Origin: Lumbricus rubellus
Taxonomy: Eukaryota; Annelida; Clitellata; Crassiclitellata; Lumbricidae
Assembly (NCBI GenBank): GCA_945859605.1
Contig: OX243822.1
Span: 12,033,276 to 12,097,275, forward strand
Direction: 5' to 3'
Length of the DNA: 64,000 bases
Shown: one piece after another, positions 43,161 to 54,105 of the stretch
How positions within the stretch are numbered: the stretch's first letter is position 1
How the letters are laid out: each line of letters begins with the position of its first letter
The notes under the pieces: model-generated
Database searches by the model: none
Told to the model about the DNA's origin: nothing
Seen by the model: the letters and a program-made list of their open reading frames with translations, nothing else
Translations under genes and position numbers: made by a program

Positions 43161-43777
43161 CAGGGTGGTCCAAAATAAACCGCACAATGATAAATTGATA
43201 GTACTTTATTCAGACCAATTCAAATATAACCGTGAAAATTCAAAAAAAACACAGCAATTATTTTTACTGTAACATTACATGAATGGATTTCGTTACGGTA
43301 CATAAAATGTTCAATGTGTCCTCCTTGCTGCTCGACCACGCATTGAAGCCGACGACGCCATTGATCAATCGCGCGGTCAATGAAACGCTGTGACAGCTTG
43401 GTCCACTCTGTGACGATTGTTTCTTTCAGCTGATCCACTGTGGTGAAACTTCTACGACGGTATGCCATCAGATCTGTTGAAGGGCGCCCCTAACAGCGTA
43501 GTTGACTGGATTCAAGTCCGGGCTGTTTGGGGGCCACATGTCAGGCTCAATTAAAGAAATGTTCTCACGTCGCATAGTCGCATAGTGTTCTTGGCGGTGT
43601 GTGATGGAGCGCCGTCCTGCTGTAGGGTCCAAGTGTGGTGTTGGCATATTGCACGGATGTCAGGTAAAAGACCATCACCAAGAATAAGTACCGGTAAGAA
43701 AAATGGCATTAAACATTGAATTGTTTTACATTATATCAAGAAAACTGTCACTGTGCGGTTTATTTTGGACCACCCTG
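43161..43777 (-). mobile_element. deleted Tc1/mariner element
   Basis: The ends cagggtggtccaaaataaac and its inverse are identical for about 28 bp and flanked by TA. It sits in a (TATG)n array that reads through both sides. It contains the C-terminal part of a transposase on the minus strand (next entry). Confidence 0.9.
43262..43630 (-). pseudogene. Tc1/mariner transposase C-terminal remnant
   Basis: The minus strand shows QQDGAPSHTA, then PPNSPDLNPVNYAV, a catalytic-core signature of DDE transposases of the IS630/Tc1/mariner group. A 5-base insertion shifts the frame before MAYRRRSFTTVDQL, IDRAIDQWRRRL and QGGHIEH. The N-terminal DNA-binding domain and first catalytic Asp are missing. Confidence 0.85.
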
Positions 43778-44168
43778 TATGTATGCATGTATGTATGTAT
43801 GTATGCATGTAGTACTATGTACATGCATTGTGTGTGCTGAGCATCGCACGTAGGCTATGTTTTGCTCTGTTTTTGTGCTTGTGAGTTATGGCAGTCGGTT
43901 GTCCACTGGTTATGGCCTTATGGGGGTAGGGGGGACTGGTGTTCGGTTGATATTAAATGCCCTAACTGAACGAAAGAACGAACGAACGAATTGTCCATCG
44001 GTTCTTTTCATTCCCCTTCAGTGTTTGGCGGACGCTGGGGTCTGCTTCGTCTGGCTTTTCTCTCCGGGGGCGGATTCATCATGGCGGCCAAGTTATACAG
44101 CGCTTTACTTTCGACGGCGCATCTATGAAAAATTGATTAGGTGCAAGGAATACGCTCTAGTCTGTTAT

Positions 44169-45231
44169 CAGTGATATTTTCGTTAACGAGAACTAAATAA
44201 AAACTAAATTTTTTGGCGGAATCGTTAATAATAACGAAATCATAACTATAATTATTTCACTAACGAAAATAGAATAAAAACTATATTTAAAAGTACCGAA
44301 CTGAATAATAATAATAACTAAAATTATTAGCCAAACGAAAATTGTTGAAAGTCGTGTAAATTTTTTTTCGATCACGTTTTGGAATGCACTGGGTGAACGC
44401 TCCGATGTCAAAAAACGCGCCCATTATCAACTTCCGCAATTCTATCAACTTCCGCTTCCTTTATTTCAGAAAAAGCAGCGAAGTGTGGTTGTTATTCATA
44501 CTGAAATATTTAGTTTGTTTAGAAAGTAAATAATAATGAGTTCGCTTGCAAAATTGCTCGCTGGGCGAAAAAAGGATAGTCCGGTTTGGAAATTCTTCGT
44601 TTTTACGATGCTATAACAAATAAATCCAAATGTAAGGCTGCTGAGTTACCGGTAACATCGAACAATAATGACACTATTCTGGATCAGCTGAATCGATATA
44701 TAATGGATACTGACAATGTTGTGTGTGACAATGCACTTGACTTCTGGCAAGATAAAAAAAGTTGCTATAGCAAACTGTCCATGCTTGGTCAGGATTTGGT
44801 AACTGCCTCAGCCTCTCAGGCATAGGCCTACGTTGAGCGGATTTTTTCAGTGTGCTGTATCCTCACTGCAGGTCGTCGCAACATAATTAGAAAATCTTTC
44901 GAGATGAGGGTCTTCCACAAATTAAATAACCATATTCTTGTTTAACTTCAGTTGCATTCTTCATTAATACTCTTCCAACACAGTGAACACACCACGTTAA
45001 TTAAATATAGGCGTTCTTTTGTTCTGTAACTTCTGTTGTTTTCCTATGTATTGTATTAATTATGCAAACTGAACTTGAACTAAATAAAAACTAAAATTAT
45101 TTTCATTGAACTGAATAATAATAAAAACTAAAATTATTTCATTAACTAAAATAGAATAATAATAATAAATAAAAAGTTAGAATAGAATAAAAATAATAAC
45201 TAAAATTATTCCCTGAACTAAAATATCACTG
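44169..45231 (+). mobile_element. hAT element, internal deletion derivative
   Basis: The ends cagtgatattttcg and aaaatatcactg have the perfect 8-bp duplication tctgttat (44161-44168, 45232-45239). Subterminal regions repeat aactaaaattatt. The inside retains the start and the end of a hAT transposase, joined after loss of the middle. Confidence 0.93.
44535..44945 (+). pseudogene. hAT transposase remnant (BED start + dimerisation domain)
   Basis: ATG at 44536 begins MSSLAKLLAGRKKD, then SPVWKFF. A frameshift continues as FYDAITNKSKCKA, together resembling a BED zinc finger. The C-terminal hAT dimerisation block follows: ALDFWQDKKSCYSKLSMLGQ, SASQA, then after a TAG codon VERIFSVCC and AGRRNIIRKSFEMRVF. 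The family motif has two residues between the Ala and the Glu-Arg. Here six extra bases from a TAGGCCTA octamer (44823-44830) interrupt it and supply the stop. The catalytic core is deleted. Confidence 0.85.
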
Positions 45232-45312
45232 TCTGTTATATAGGAACACATACGTGGACCCAGGCCGATGGCATCACGTCATTTCTGCTGAGGTATCTTG
45301 TGAGGTAAAAAA

Positions 45313-45390
45313 ATGGCGGATATGAAAGATTTGCTGCGGCCAAAAGTGAAAACCAAACGGTGCAGACGAAAATATTGCGCTGCGTACGAT
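45313..45390 (+). other. possible first coding exon, unrecognised
   Basis: ATG in a aaaatggcgg context opens MADMKDLLRPKVKTKRCRRK, then YCAAYD, followed by donor-like gtaaag in phase 0. No downstream exon was identified. Unspliced, the frame closes within nine further codons. Only context and donor support it. Confidence 0.2.
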
Positions 45391-45419
45391 GTAAAGAATT
45401 TTAAAATTAAATTATGATA

Positions 45420-46129
45420 TTAATCGAAATTTAGTGCAGTTTATAGGATGAATCAACGAATTTTCGGCAACCAAACGATGTGCGCTTGTTTACATCAACG
45501 ACTTTTTAATTTAAATACGCTGTAGCTCCGCAGTTAATACCTCGCTTAAATTATTGTTGCCTGCGCTTTTTTGACAATTTCTATGCTGCCTCAACGTTAC
45601 TGGGCAGCTCAACACAGGAAGCTCCGTCTAGTAATATATATAAGGTCGTTGCGTGGACCCATGTGATTCGAGTATATATTTCGAGGTAGAGGGAGCTATA
45701 GGTAGGAGTCGTAGTACGAATGGATTTCATGCTACGGTTGAACATTCGCCGAGCATCGATCTCTGATTGTTGTCAACGCCATTTTATTCGCCAGATGCCG
45801 CGGGGCATTATGGGCTAATCGTTGGCAGTTTATTGGCCGTTGGTTGTCCAGTGCGGTTTAGTAAAGTAGGCTAGGTCTACATTGCGTTACGTTACAACCG
45901 TGTAGGCCTAATGTCACTTGGTTTTCAATGCAGCTCCATATAACTTTGCGGTGGCTGCTTGGTTATGCGTGGTAGTTTGTGTTTAACTGCCTTCTAAAGC
46001 TGCAGTTGTGTTGATGCAATGGATGTCGATGCAACGGAAACGCTCGTAGGCCTAATAATTTTTAAGCAATTATAGCCTAATATAAACCACGGATCTTTGT
46101 TGTTTATAAGCATTTCGTCATCATCATCA

Positions 46130-46161
<32 letters not shown>

Positions 46162-46640
46162 ATCATCATCATCATCATCATCTTCCTCTTTTTACTACTA
46201 CTGATGCTAGTCCTATTAGGCCTACTGCTGCTGCTACTGCTAGGCTACTACTGCTACTACTACTAGGCGTACTACCGTTGCTGCTGAAGCTGCTGTTTTC
46301 TATATTACCTATATTTTTAAATTTTATCATTCTTATGAGCTTCTATTTTTTAAATATTATTATTATTAGCCTATTACATGTAGGCCTACTGTTATTATTA
46401 TTGTCGGAATATAGGTAATTTATTTTCTTTTATTTGATCATAAGAGCAGACAAAACGCTATTCCTTCGGAGTTCAGACCCACATTACCACATAGGCCTAT
46501 GCTAGGTTTGATTAATGCGCTGGGCCCACTATTTTTTTAAATTATTTTATTATGATTGTCATGGTTATCATTGGTAGTCGGCACATGTCAAAGTAATTAA
46601 TAGCTCAATAATGTCCATGCAGTAGATTGTCGTCAGTTTG
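45420..46640. other. gene-free stretch with dense TAGGCCTA and (CAT/CGT)n
   Basis: No supported coding sequence. Octamers lie at 45903, 46047, 46217, 46381 and 46492. A (CAT)n/(CGT)n array is at about 46,118-46,182 and trinucleotide act/gct runs follow. Confidence 0.5.
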
Positions 46641-46729
46641 TCGATCGATCAATTCGATCTTGAGTAAACATTGCGCCTCATAAATGTGTGCGTGATCGGC
46701 GCATGAATAGACAGAGCGAGGGAGGAGGA

Positions 46730-47090
46730 GGTAAAGATTACGAAGAACAAAATGGAGACCGATTCAGAGACAGAGAAAGAGGGAGTGAATGAGAAAGAGG
46801 GAGAGAGAGACATAAGGAGGCAGATACAGAGAAAGAGGAAGAGAGAGACAGACAGAAAGAGACAGAGGTAGAGACAGAGACAGAGAAAGAGGGAGAGAAT
46901 GAGAGACAGAGAAAGAGAATGACAGACAGACAGACAGACAGACAGAGACAAAGAGACAGAGAAAGAGGGAGAGAATGAAAGATAGGGAGAGGGAGAAAGA
47001 GACAGACAGAGATAGAGAAATATGAAGAGAACAAGAGAGAGGGAGACAGAGACTGAGAAGGATGTGGAGATTTATAAAAAAAGGGAGTCA
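46730..47090 (+). repeat. imperfect (GACA/GAGA)n array
   Basis: Purine-rich repeats such as gacagagaaagagggagaga over about 350 bp; minus-strand open frames are repeat artefacts. Confidence 0.9.
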
Positions 47091-47189
47091 ACTAGGAAGG
47101 AAGGAAAGACGGAGACGTGACGGGAGTGTGTGAGAGAAAGATCTATTAGTCGGACAAACAGAGTAAAGGACGTACGAACGGACAGACGG

Positions 47190-47250
47190 AGAGAGAAGTG
47201 GGGGAGAGAGAAGTGGGGGAGAGAGAAGTGGGGGAGAGAGAAGTGGGGGA
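47190..47250 (+). repeat. 16-bp tandem repeat gagagagaagtggggg
   Basis: Four near-identical units. Confidence 0.9.
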
Positions 47251-47389
47251 GCTGGGTGTGTTGTGACCCATGTGTTTCGGTCTTTGCGGTTAAGCATTTG
47301 CCGCCTTCTTCGTCGTCATCGTCGTCGCTGAACCGTACAACTGATCCACTGGGACCACAACGACCGTAACCGATTGCAACAGCTACACG

Positions 47390-47660
47390 AGCAGGAGGAG
47401 AGTAGGAGGAGGAGCAACAGCTACACCAGCAGGAGGAGAGTAGGAGGAGGAGGAAGAGAAGGAGGAGGAGAGGAGGAGGGGTAGAGGAAGATGAGGGGAG
47501 GGAAGGGAGGAGAAGGGGAGGAGGAGGAGGATGGAAGGGAGCAGCAGCATATGGAAAAGGAGGACCAGCGGAAAGAGGAGGAGTAGCAGCAATAGGAGGG
47601 GAGGAGGAGCACCTGGAGGAGGAGCAGTATCAGCAGCAGTAGCAAGAAGAGCATCAGCAT
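47390..47660 (+). repeat. purine-rich (GGA)n region
   Basis: Imperfect aggagg repeats, including two copies of a block with gcaacagctacac, then agcaggaggagag. Confidence 0.85.
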
Positions 47661-47984
47661 ATGAGCAGCGCGCAGGGAGCAGAGTACGGACTCCTCTCTT
47701 TTGGGATGGGTACAGCAACGATGAGGTTGCGATATATAGGCTAGGGACTAGGCTTGAGAGATGCGCCTAATTATGAGGAGATTGGTCGAGACCGCGATAT
47801 AGGCCTACAGAGAGTCATTTAGACAGATAGACAGCAAGACAGAGACAGAGAGTGTAGACACATAGACAGACGGACAAACAGCCAAAGCAGACAGCAAAAC
47901 CTCGACGAGCAAATTAGAGAGCGAGATCATAAAATTAATGAAAAGCGAGAGTAGAAAGAGAAGCTGCGATGTTTCAGGCGTTCC

Positions 47985-48273
47985 TCTTCTCTTCTCTTCT
48001 CTTCTCTTCTCTTCTCTTCTCTCCTCTCCTCTCCTCTCCTCTCCTCTCCTCTCCTCTCCTCTCCTCTCCTCTCCTCTCCTCTCCTCTCCTCTCCTCTCCT
48101 CTCCTCTCCTCTCCTCTCCTCTCTCCTCTCCTCTCCTCTTCTCTTCTCTTCTCTTCTCTTCTCTTCTCTTCTCTCCTCTTCTCTCCTCTCCTCTCCTCTC
48201 CTCTCCTCTCCTCTCCTCTCCTCTCCTCTCCTCTCCTCTCCTCTCCTCTCCTCTCCTCTCCTCTTCTCTTCTT
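47985..48273 (+). repeat. (CTCTT)n/(CTCTC)n pentanucleotide array
   Basis: About 57 pentamers alternating blocks of cttct and ctcct; the block order (TTCTC, CTCTC, TTCTC, CTCTC) suggests a partial duplication. Confidence 0.95.
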
Positions 48274-48299
48274 CCTTCGCTAATCGGCGATACGAACTA

Positions 48300-48670
48300 G
48301 TATCAGACGAACAATCCGTCTTTTTGTAGCGCCAGTAAAAACCGCCGCCCTTGTCGTTTCGGTCGGTCGTGTCGATCGGCTCTTATGCACGTTCCTCTGG
48401 GCCCCGTAAACAATCCCTGGCCGCCGAGCCGCCCTCGTCCGCCCTCGTCCGCCCGGTCCGATAAGACCACCCCTCTCCTTTCCGCGTGGACCCCAAGGAC
48501 GACGAATAGATCGGCAACGCGTTGCCACTGTTGTTCCATCTAATGCATATACCCCTAAGCGCGGAGACGGGACAACCGCACTGGGTGCGCTGTTTTTAGT
48601 TGCGTCTGCTCGGAGCCAATACCAGAATACTAGACACGGGTTTCGTAGGCAAAGGAATAGAAGTACAGTC
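48300..48670. other. G+C-richer gene-free stretch
   Basis: Base composition rises clearly here (for example gccgccgagccgccctcgtc-like runs). A minus-strand frame is open across it, but I see no domain, splice logic or start context. Confidence 0.35.
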
Positions 48671-48674
48671 TGAA

Positions 48675-48959
48675 CCAAGGCCGTAGCTATGGAGTGTTTT
48701 GGGTGTTTGAACACCCCCCGAAATGAAATAATGTAAAATTGACATAATGCGTTTTCTAGCACATCATGTAGCCTAACAACTACTGTGTGTAATGTTACTT
48801 CGAGCAGAAAATAATCGAAAATCGTGAACGTAGCCTATTACAAGTCAAAAAAGTTAGAAAAGTAGGCGCTGACTAAAAAAAGGTCGTCAGGAAATTTCGC
48901 CCAAACGAAAAGTCGGGAAAACACCCCCCACCCAAATACAATCCTGGCTACGGCCTTGG
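48675..48959. mobile_element. MITE, CCAAGGCCGTAGCTA ends
   Basis: The ends ccaaggccgtagcta and tggctacggccttgg have flanks tctgaa on both sides (48669-48674, 48960-48965). A module gactaaaaaaaggtcgtc lies at about 48,870. A 6-bp duplication is unusual; a decayed 8-bp one is possible. A partial copy is at 23.8-24.0 kb. Confidence 0.82.
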
Positions 48960-49734
48960 TCTGAACTCCTCAACTGCTCGTACTTTGGCAGCGCCAGTCT
49001 CAAGCCTGGAGAAGGGAGGAGGGCGACAATAATCATCAATGATAATAATAATATTATGAGTCGTATGACATAGCGTCCTTAAAAACCAACAAGCACTAAT
49101 TTCTGTTTCGCCTCCTTCGTCAAGAGCCAAGATGGACTCAATACGTATACGGTCCTTGGTCAAGAACGTCTTCGGTGATGCACCACTGACCTCTAAATAG
49201 TCGCTAGAGCACACTCTAGCTATACATGTGAAGGCCCATCTGTGCGTAGCCTTTAGACAGCCATGTTGATGCCACTCTTTGGGGAGTTAATAAAATGCGC
49301 TTAACAAAGTCCAAATAAAAACCTTCACACGCACATGCGTAATAACATTATGCATATATGCATATGATATGCATATTGGATAGCCTAAGTACACACAAAC
49401 ACGCATAGGCCTACATATGCATACATACATGGAGCAAGTGCATTAGTGCATGCATGCAAAGTTGCAAACATACATATATAGGACCTACATAAATAAATAC
49501 AAACGTGCATGCATACTTACATGCATACATAATGCATTCTTACATTACTTACATACACACATATACAATTCATACATGCACATGCCTACATAAGCCTACA
49601 AATATACATACCTACATGTATGGATATACATGCATGCCTTTACATTCTAATGATTATTATTATTATCTTGGCCCGTGTGCGAATATTTGTGTATGTTGGC
49701 TGACCATTATCATTGAGGTAAGCAGTCAGAGGAG

Positions 49735-49822
49735 GACAAGGACGAGGACGAGGACAAGGACGAGGAGAAGGACGAGGACAAGGAGGAAGGAGGAGAAGGA
49801 AGAGGAGAAGGAGGAGGAGGTT
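49735..49822 (+). repeat. (GGACGA/GGACAA)n then (GGAGAA)n
   Basis: Imperfect hexamers aggacgaggacaaggacg followed by aggaggagaagg. Confidence 0.9.
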
Positions 49823-50094
49823 TGTCGTTAGGAGCAAGAAAGGAGGTTAAATCGTTGCAGCGGCCTGATTAAGCATCTTCGGTTGATGATCTTATCGTTC
49901 ATTCAAATTAGTGTCTGCAGTTACAAGACATTGCTTTTAGGATTGTATTGTGTGGCGCCCGCATTAGACAGGTTATGTAATCACAGTCTAATGGGTCTTG
50001 AGTTGATGAAAGGTCTTGCCATGCAGAGTGAGAAATGCCGGGGGTTGAAGGGGATGCAATCCCCGTAGTCTTTCTTTGGGCCACATAAAAACAG

Positions 50095-50290
50095 GACTTT
50101 TTAAACCTGCAGTTGTACACAAAATGTGCAGTTCTAAATAGATTTGTGCAGTTGTAGAAGCACTTCTGTGCAGCAAAAAGATCATTGTCCTCCGATTTGA
50201 AGTAGGCCTAATCTACCTTGGGGGATAGGATAGGAGAGGAAAGGAAAGGAGTTGTGCAGTTCTAAAAATTCCTTAAAAACAGCCCTGCAT
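50095..50290 (+). mobile_element. hAT-like MITE, CAGGGCT family (copy 3)
   Basis: The left part gactttttaaacctgcagtt and right end ccttaaaaacagccctg match 17032-17208. The copy contains a TAGGCCTA octamer (50203-50210) where the other copies have a bare TA. The left terminus is diverged (acaggact), so I did not fix a target duplication. Confidence 0.8.
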
Positions 50291-50715
50291 AGAAAAGTCT
50301 ACTTTTCGCACCGCAACTTTCCCGTGGATCATACACTTCCAGTGATTTTTTTCTACAATCCTCATACTAGGCATTGCCATGGGATATGGATCCGGATATA
50401 GGGCTCAAAGTGTGGCTGGCTAGGGGTGTCTATACAATTCTTTATATACACTCTAAGCACTGGCTGTAAGCTGCTGGATGATCTGAGAAATGAGAAGTGA
50501 GAAATGTCTTCAACCCACGGCATTATCTTGATGGTGGGGTGCTATATAAATTTTGATTCATTGATTGATTGATTGATCTGGGTGACTGGGTCATGGTCTT
50601 CGGAAATGGTAAACTTGGGTTCTAGAATCATTGAATTGGTCGCTGATTTTTGCTAGATTGCGCAGTCACTGTGGTATATTTAATAGGAGGCGGGATGGCA
50701 ATTTGTACCAAGAGC

Positions 50716-51077
50716 CAGTGGCGGATCCAGAACTGTTTCAAGGGGGGGAGGCAAAATCTTACATCTTGGGCGGGAAAAAGGAAAGGAGACAATTTTTGAA
50801 AGTTCGAAAAATAGTGATTGGTCGTTGAGGAAAAAAGTACTTTTCATCCGCCAAAAAGTTGATGACCTTTTTTTTAGTCCTCCACTTGAAAACCGAATGG
50901 GGGGGGGGGGGGCAGGGGCCACGTTCCATACAATTTTCCGAATAGGTGGGGCCAATATCCATTACACCCATATTCGTATTGCTAATTTCAGGCCAAATGG
51001 GGGGGGGGCACGTTCCTTGGCAGTTTGAAATGAGGGGGGGGGGGCATGGCCGGATTGGCCCCCTGGATCCGCCCCTG
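50716..51077 (-). mobile_element. hAT-like MITE, CAGTGGCGGATCCAG ends (copy 2)
   Basis: The ends cagtggcggatccag and ctggatccgcccctg have the perfect 8-bp duplication ccaagagc (50708-50715, 51078-51085). It is the reverse complement of 16338-16731. Confidence 0.92.
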
Positions 51078-51085
51078 CCAAGAGC

Positions 51086-52158
51086 GACGTGGGTTTTGGG
51101 CTATTAAATACTAACTATTGGCTTTTCTTCACAACGAGAGGTAAGCCTAGGATATTCTGTTTGTGCATTTTGCTAATAGCCTAGGCCTACAGCCCTACAC
51201 CCATGAATTCCCATGATGTCAGTCACTTGTTTGGGATTTGCAGTTAAATGCACCAACATTACATTACAAATAAACACATTCAAGCCTTTTACAGAGAAGA
51301 ATCTGCAGACCATTAGGCCTTCATGTATGCTAGTTGGTTTATTTGTTTATTTTCAGCCACATAGGCCACTAGAGTTTAATTTCAATTATCGCCCATTTAT
51401 TATTTAGACCAAAATTTCTTCATTAATTTTGAAAAGCTACTCACACTTTTATAGCTCTTTGTTTAATAGAAGAGCGTAAGAAATTATTAATGTCTAGGGG
51501 CCTGCGCACTCTTCAATCTGATGGTAGTACTTGCGCTCAATATTACTTAACCCGTTGCGGTTTACCTGTTCCCATTGATCCTCTATTACGTGGAGATAGT
51601 GCGGCAGCGGCGTAAACGCTGCTTTCCGATTGGCTGGCTCCCAAGGGCGCCATATTGAGGGCAAAAGTTAATCTAACAGAAACGTTTATCTGCTCCATTT
51701 GATTATATTCGTTGGACCAAAATAGAAAAGTCTGGCAGTGCCGCGGTGCTATAAAGCAACGCTCTGATTGGTCCAAAATCGTGGCTTACTGCTGCAATAA
51801 AGCGCAATTTTGTAGGCCTAATTGGAAACAAATTAGTCCTCGTTGCCATGCCTCCTCAAAGCTATAGGCTAGATTTGGGTTAAAATTAAACTTGCACTTT
51901 TTGCAATGTGATCGTATGTCCATGACTATGCTCAATTTTCCAAAGAATAGTAGGTCGAATCTTCACCTGAAGCAATATCTAAATAATTATTGGTTTCGTA
52001 ATTCGTCTCATGGATTGACTGCCATCCTTGTTGTCAAGACTGCAGTCCAATGTGATTGGTTCATAAGTTCATAAAGATCGTTCTGATTGGTGCACTGAGA
52101 TGCTGATATCTAGTAAAATATTGTGATTCGTTGAAAAACATCTGATGCTTAGCATGAT
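51086..52158. other. gene-free stretch with several GATTGG (CCAAT) motifs
   Basis: No supported coding sequence. The sequence gattgg occurs near 51,628, 51,766, 52,053 and 52,083. Octamers TAGGCCTA lie at 51182 and 51813. Confidence 0.45.
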
Positions 52159-52395
52159 GGGGCGCGGTGGTGTAGGCCTAGTGGTGGCGTCGTTGCCTTG
52201 GAGCCGGAAGGTTCGAGGTTCGAATCCACCTCGCCGCGTAAGGGCCTTGGGCAAATCCTTCACTTACAATTGCTCAGCGTTTCGGCGTGAAACTCCGATG
52301 CAGTGTCCGCTCTGCATTGGGAGCGCCTCTGAGTAGAGAGACCTTGAATGGGGCTCTATAACAAGTGCACATACAAACATACAAACAAACAAAAC
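52159..52395 (+). mobile_element. tRNA-derived SINE (type B) with TAGGCCTA in box A
   Basis: It starts ggggcgcggtggtgta, then ggccta, then gtggtggcgtcg, with box B ggttcgaatcc and the usual tail cttgaatggggctctataac. Six bases are added compared with the copies at 9651, 13.6 kb and 60722. Confidence 0.88.
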
Positions 52396-53141
52396 AAAAA
52401 AGCAAACCCAGGAGAGGATGTATACACTTGTGTCTGCACAGGCAATTTTCAGTGCAGTCGTTCTGGGTTAGAACATTTAGCCTGTGATATTCAAACATGA
52501 CGGATATACGAAAGCAACATGGCCGCCCGCAGGGCAAGATGGAAATTGATACCTATTTTTGGCTGCTCCTTTTTGACTTTTAACAAACTGCTTCGCCCTA
52601 AGGCAGCAATGGTACAAGCAAAGTGAAAACTACGACATTTGTATTTAGAAACCTCTATGAAAAATACCCATGTTCTAATCTAAATTAAAGCTCTGCTTTG
52701 AATTTGTCGAGTTCATGCTGAAAAATTGGTCGTGATCATTGTGTTTTTTAACCCCCTCATGGCAAGACCAGAAAGGGTGCCCACGGCCCCACGTGAAGCA
52801 AGACAATAGAAGGCGGATGAAGGGCAGAACAGAAAGCTGCTTCTGAAAATCAATGTCTGTGGCCGAGGTACTTTTGATTGAAGACAACAGCATCCTTCTC
52901 TATTAAGACAATAGACCTAATAGACAATGGTCATTGCATCACTATAGGCGTATACTAAGCCAAGGACTGCATGCACGTCGCTGTTTCTATTGCGCGCTTC
53001 TCTGCAGGATCCTTTTGTTGCTGCGCGCTCTGACAGTTTAATAGCAACCGTAATAATAATGATGATAATAATATTTTTATGTTTTATAGGCCCTATTTCT
53101 TGCATTTGCCATAGCGCCCCTTCAATGCCATGCAATAATAA

Positions 53142-53275
53142 TGTCAACAATGGCGATGATGATGATGATGATGACAATAATATTAATAATGATGATAATA
53201 ATAATAATGGTGATGATGATGATGATGAAGATGATAATAATAATACTACTACTAATAATAATAATACTAGGAGTA
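53142..53275 (+). repeat. (GAT)n/(AAT)n microsatellite
   Basis: Imperfect gatgatgatgacaataata array. Confidence 0.92.
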
Positions 53276-53359
53276 AACGTGTATGCACACACAAAAACTA
53301 TTGCATTGCATTGCGTAGGCTTAGGCCTACTTCACACTTGCTTCAATAAGAAATGACGA

Positions 53360-53362
<3 letters not shown>

Positions 53363-53398
<36 letters not shown>
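53363..53398 (+). repeat. (TA)n microsatellite
   Basis: About 15 ta units. Confidence 0.92.
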
Positions 53399-53399
<1 letters not shown>

Positions 53400-54105
53400 T
53401 ATAATAACAAATGAGTTTAGACAAGTCAACGGCTGTCTGAAACCAATAAACTATATATCTGCTGCTAACACGCTTATGCTCCTTTTACTGTGCAATGAAT
53501 CATGATCTGCGGAACAGTAATAGGTCTAGGTTTTCTTTACAGTTTTTGCTATTTACCCACAGGTCTTTCCCCATAGTTTTTCTTTAACAAGGAACAAAAT
53601 TGTCTGATTGGAGGCCACACAATCGTGTGACCACACTCACGCGACATTCGCTAGACCGGTTGTCCGTGGAGAGAAATTTTGTCCCTCTGGCGTCAGATTT
53701 CATTAGACATCCATTTTTAACGGATGATTTTCTTCCGTTTTGCTCCGTTGACCTTTGATGTCACATCCGGTTGGCCGTCGACTGATGATGACGTACATCC
53801 GGTCACGTGGGACGCTCCTCTCTCGTCTCCAGTTCCGAAGTGGGTCTCATATGGCACTGCTGCTGGTCAGCGTGGTCAGTTCTTGTATTTCTTGACCATC
53901 TCGAGCACGCACGATATATGAGAGACGCCGAATCTCGCGCTGACGTCTTATGACGACGTTATTGAATATTGAAGAGAAACAGCCTTACTGATGGAGACAG
54001 CGCTGTCATTGATGATCAGTATTTTTCTAGCTCCTATGATATTGAGACTCATGATGATGTATTTATTCTCTTCGACCATTATTTTTATCGTCGTAAACGT
54101 AATCG

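Noticed and set aside
47969..48300. Leu/Ser-rich frames over the pentanucleotide array
   Set aside because: Artefact of (CTCTC)n and (TTCTC)n.
48280..48762. 160-codon minus-strand frame in G+C-rich DNA
   Set aside because: No recognisable domain; it overlaps the end of a MITE and shows no start or splice support.
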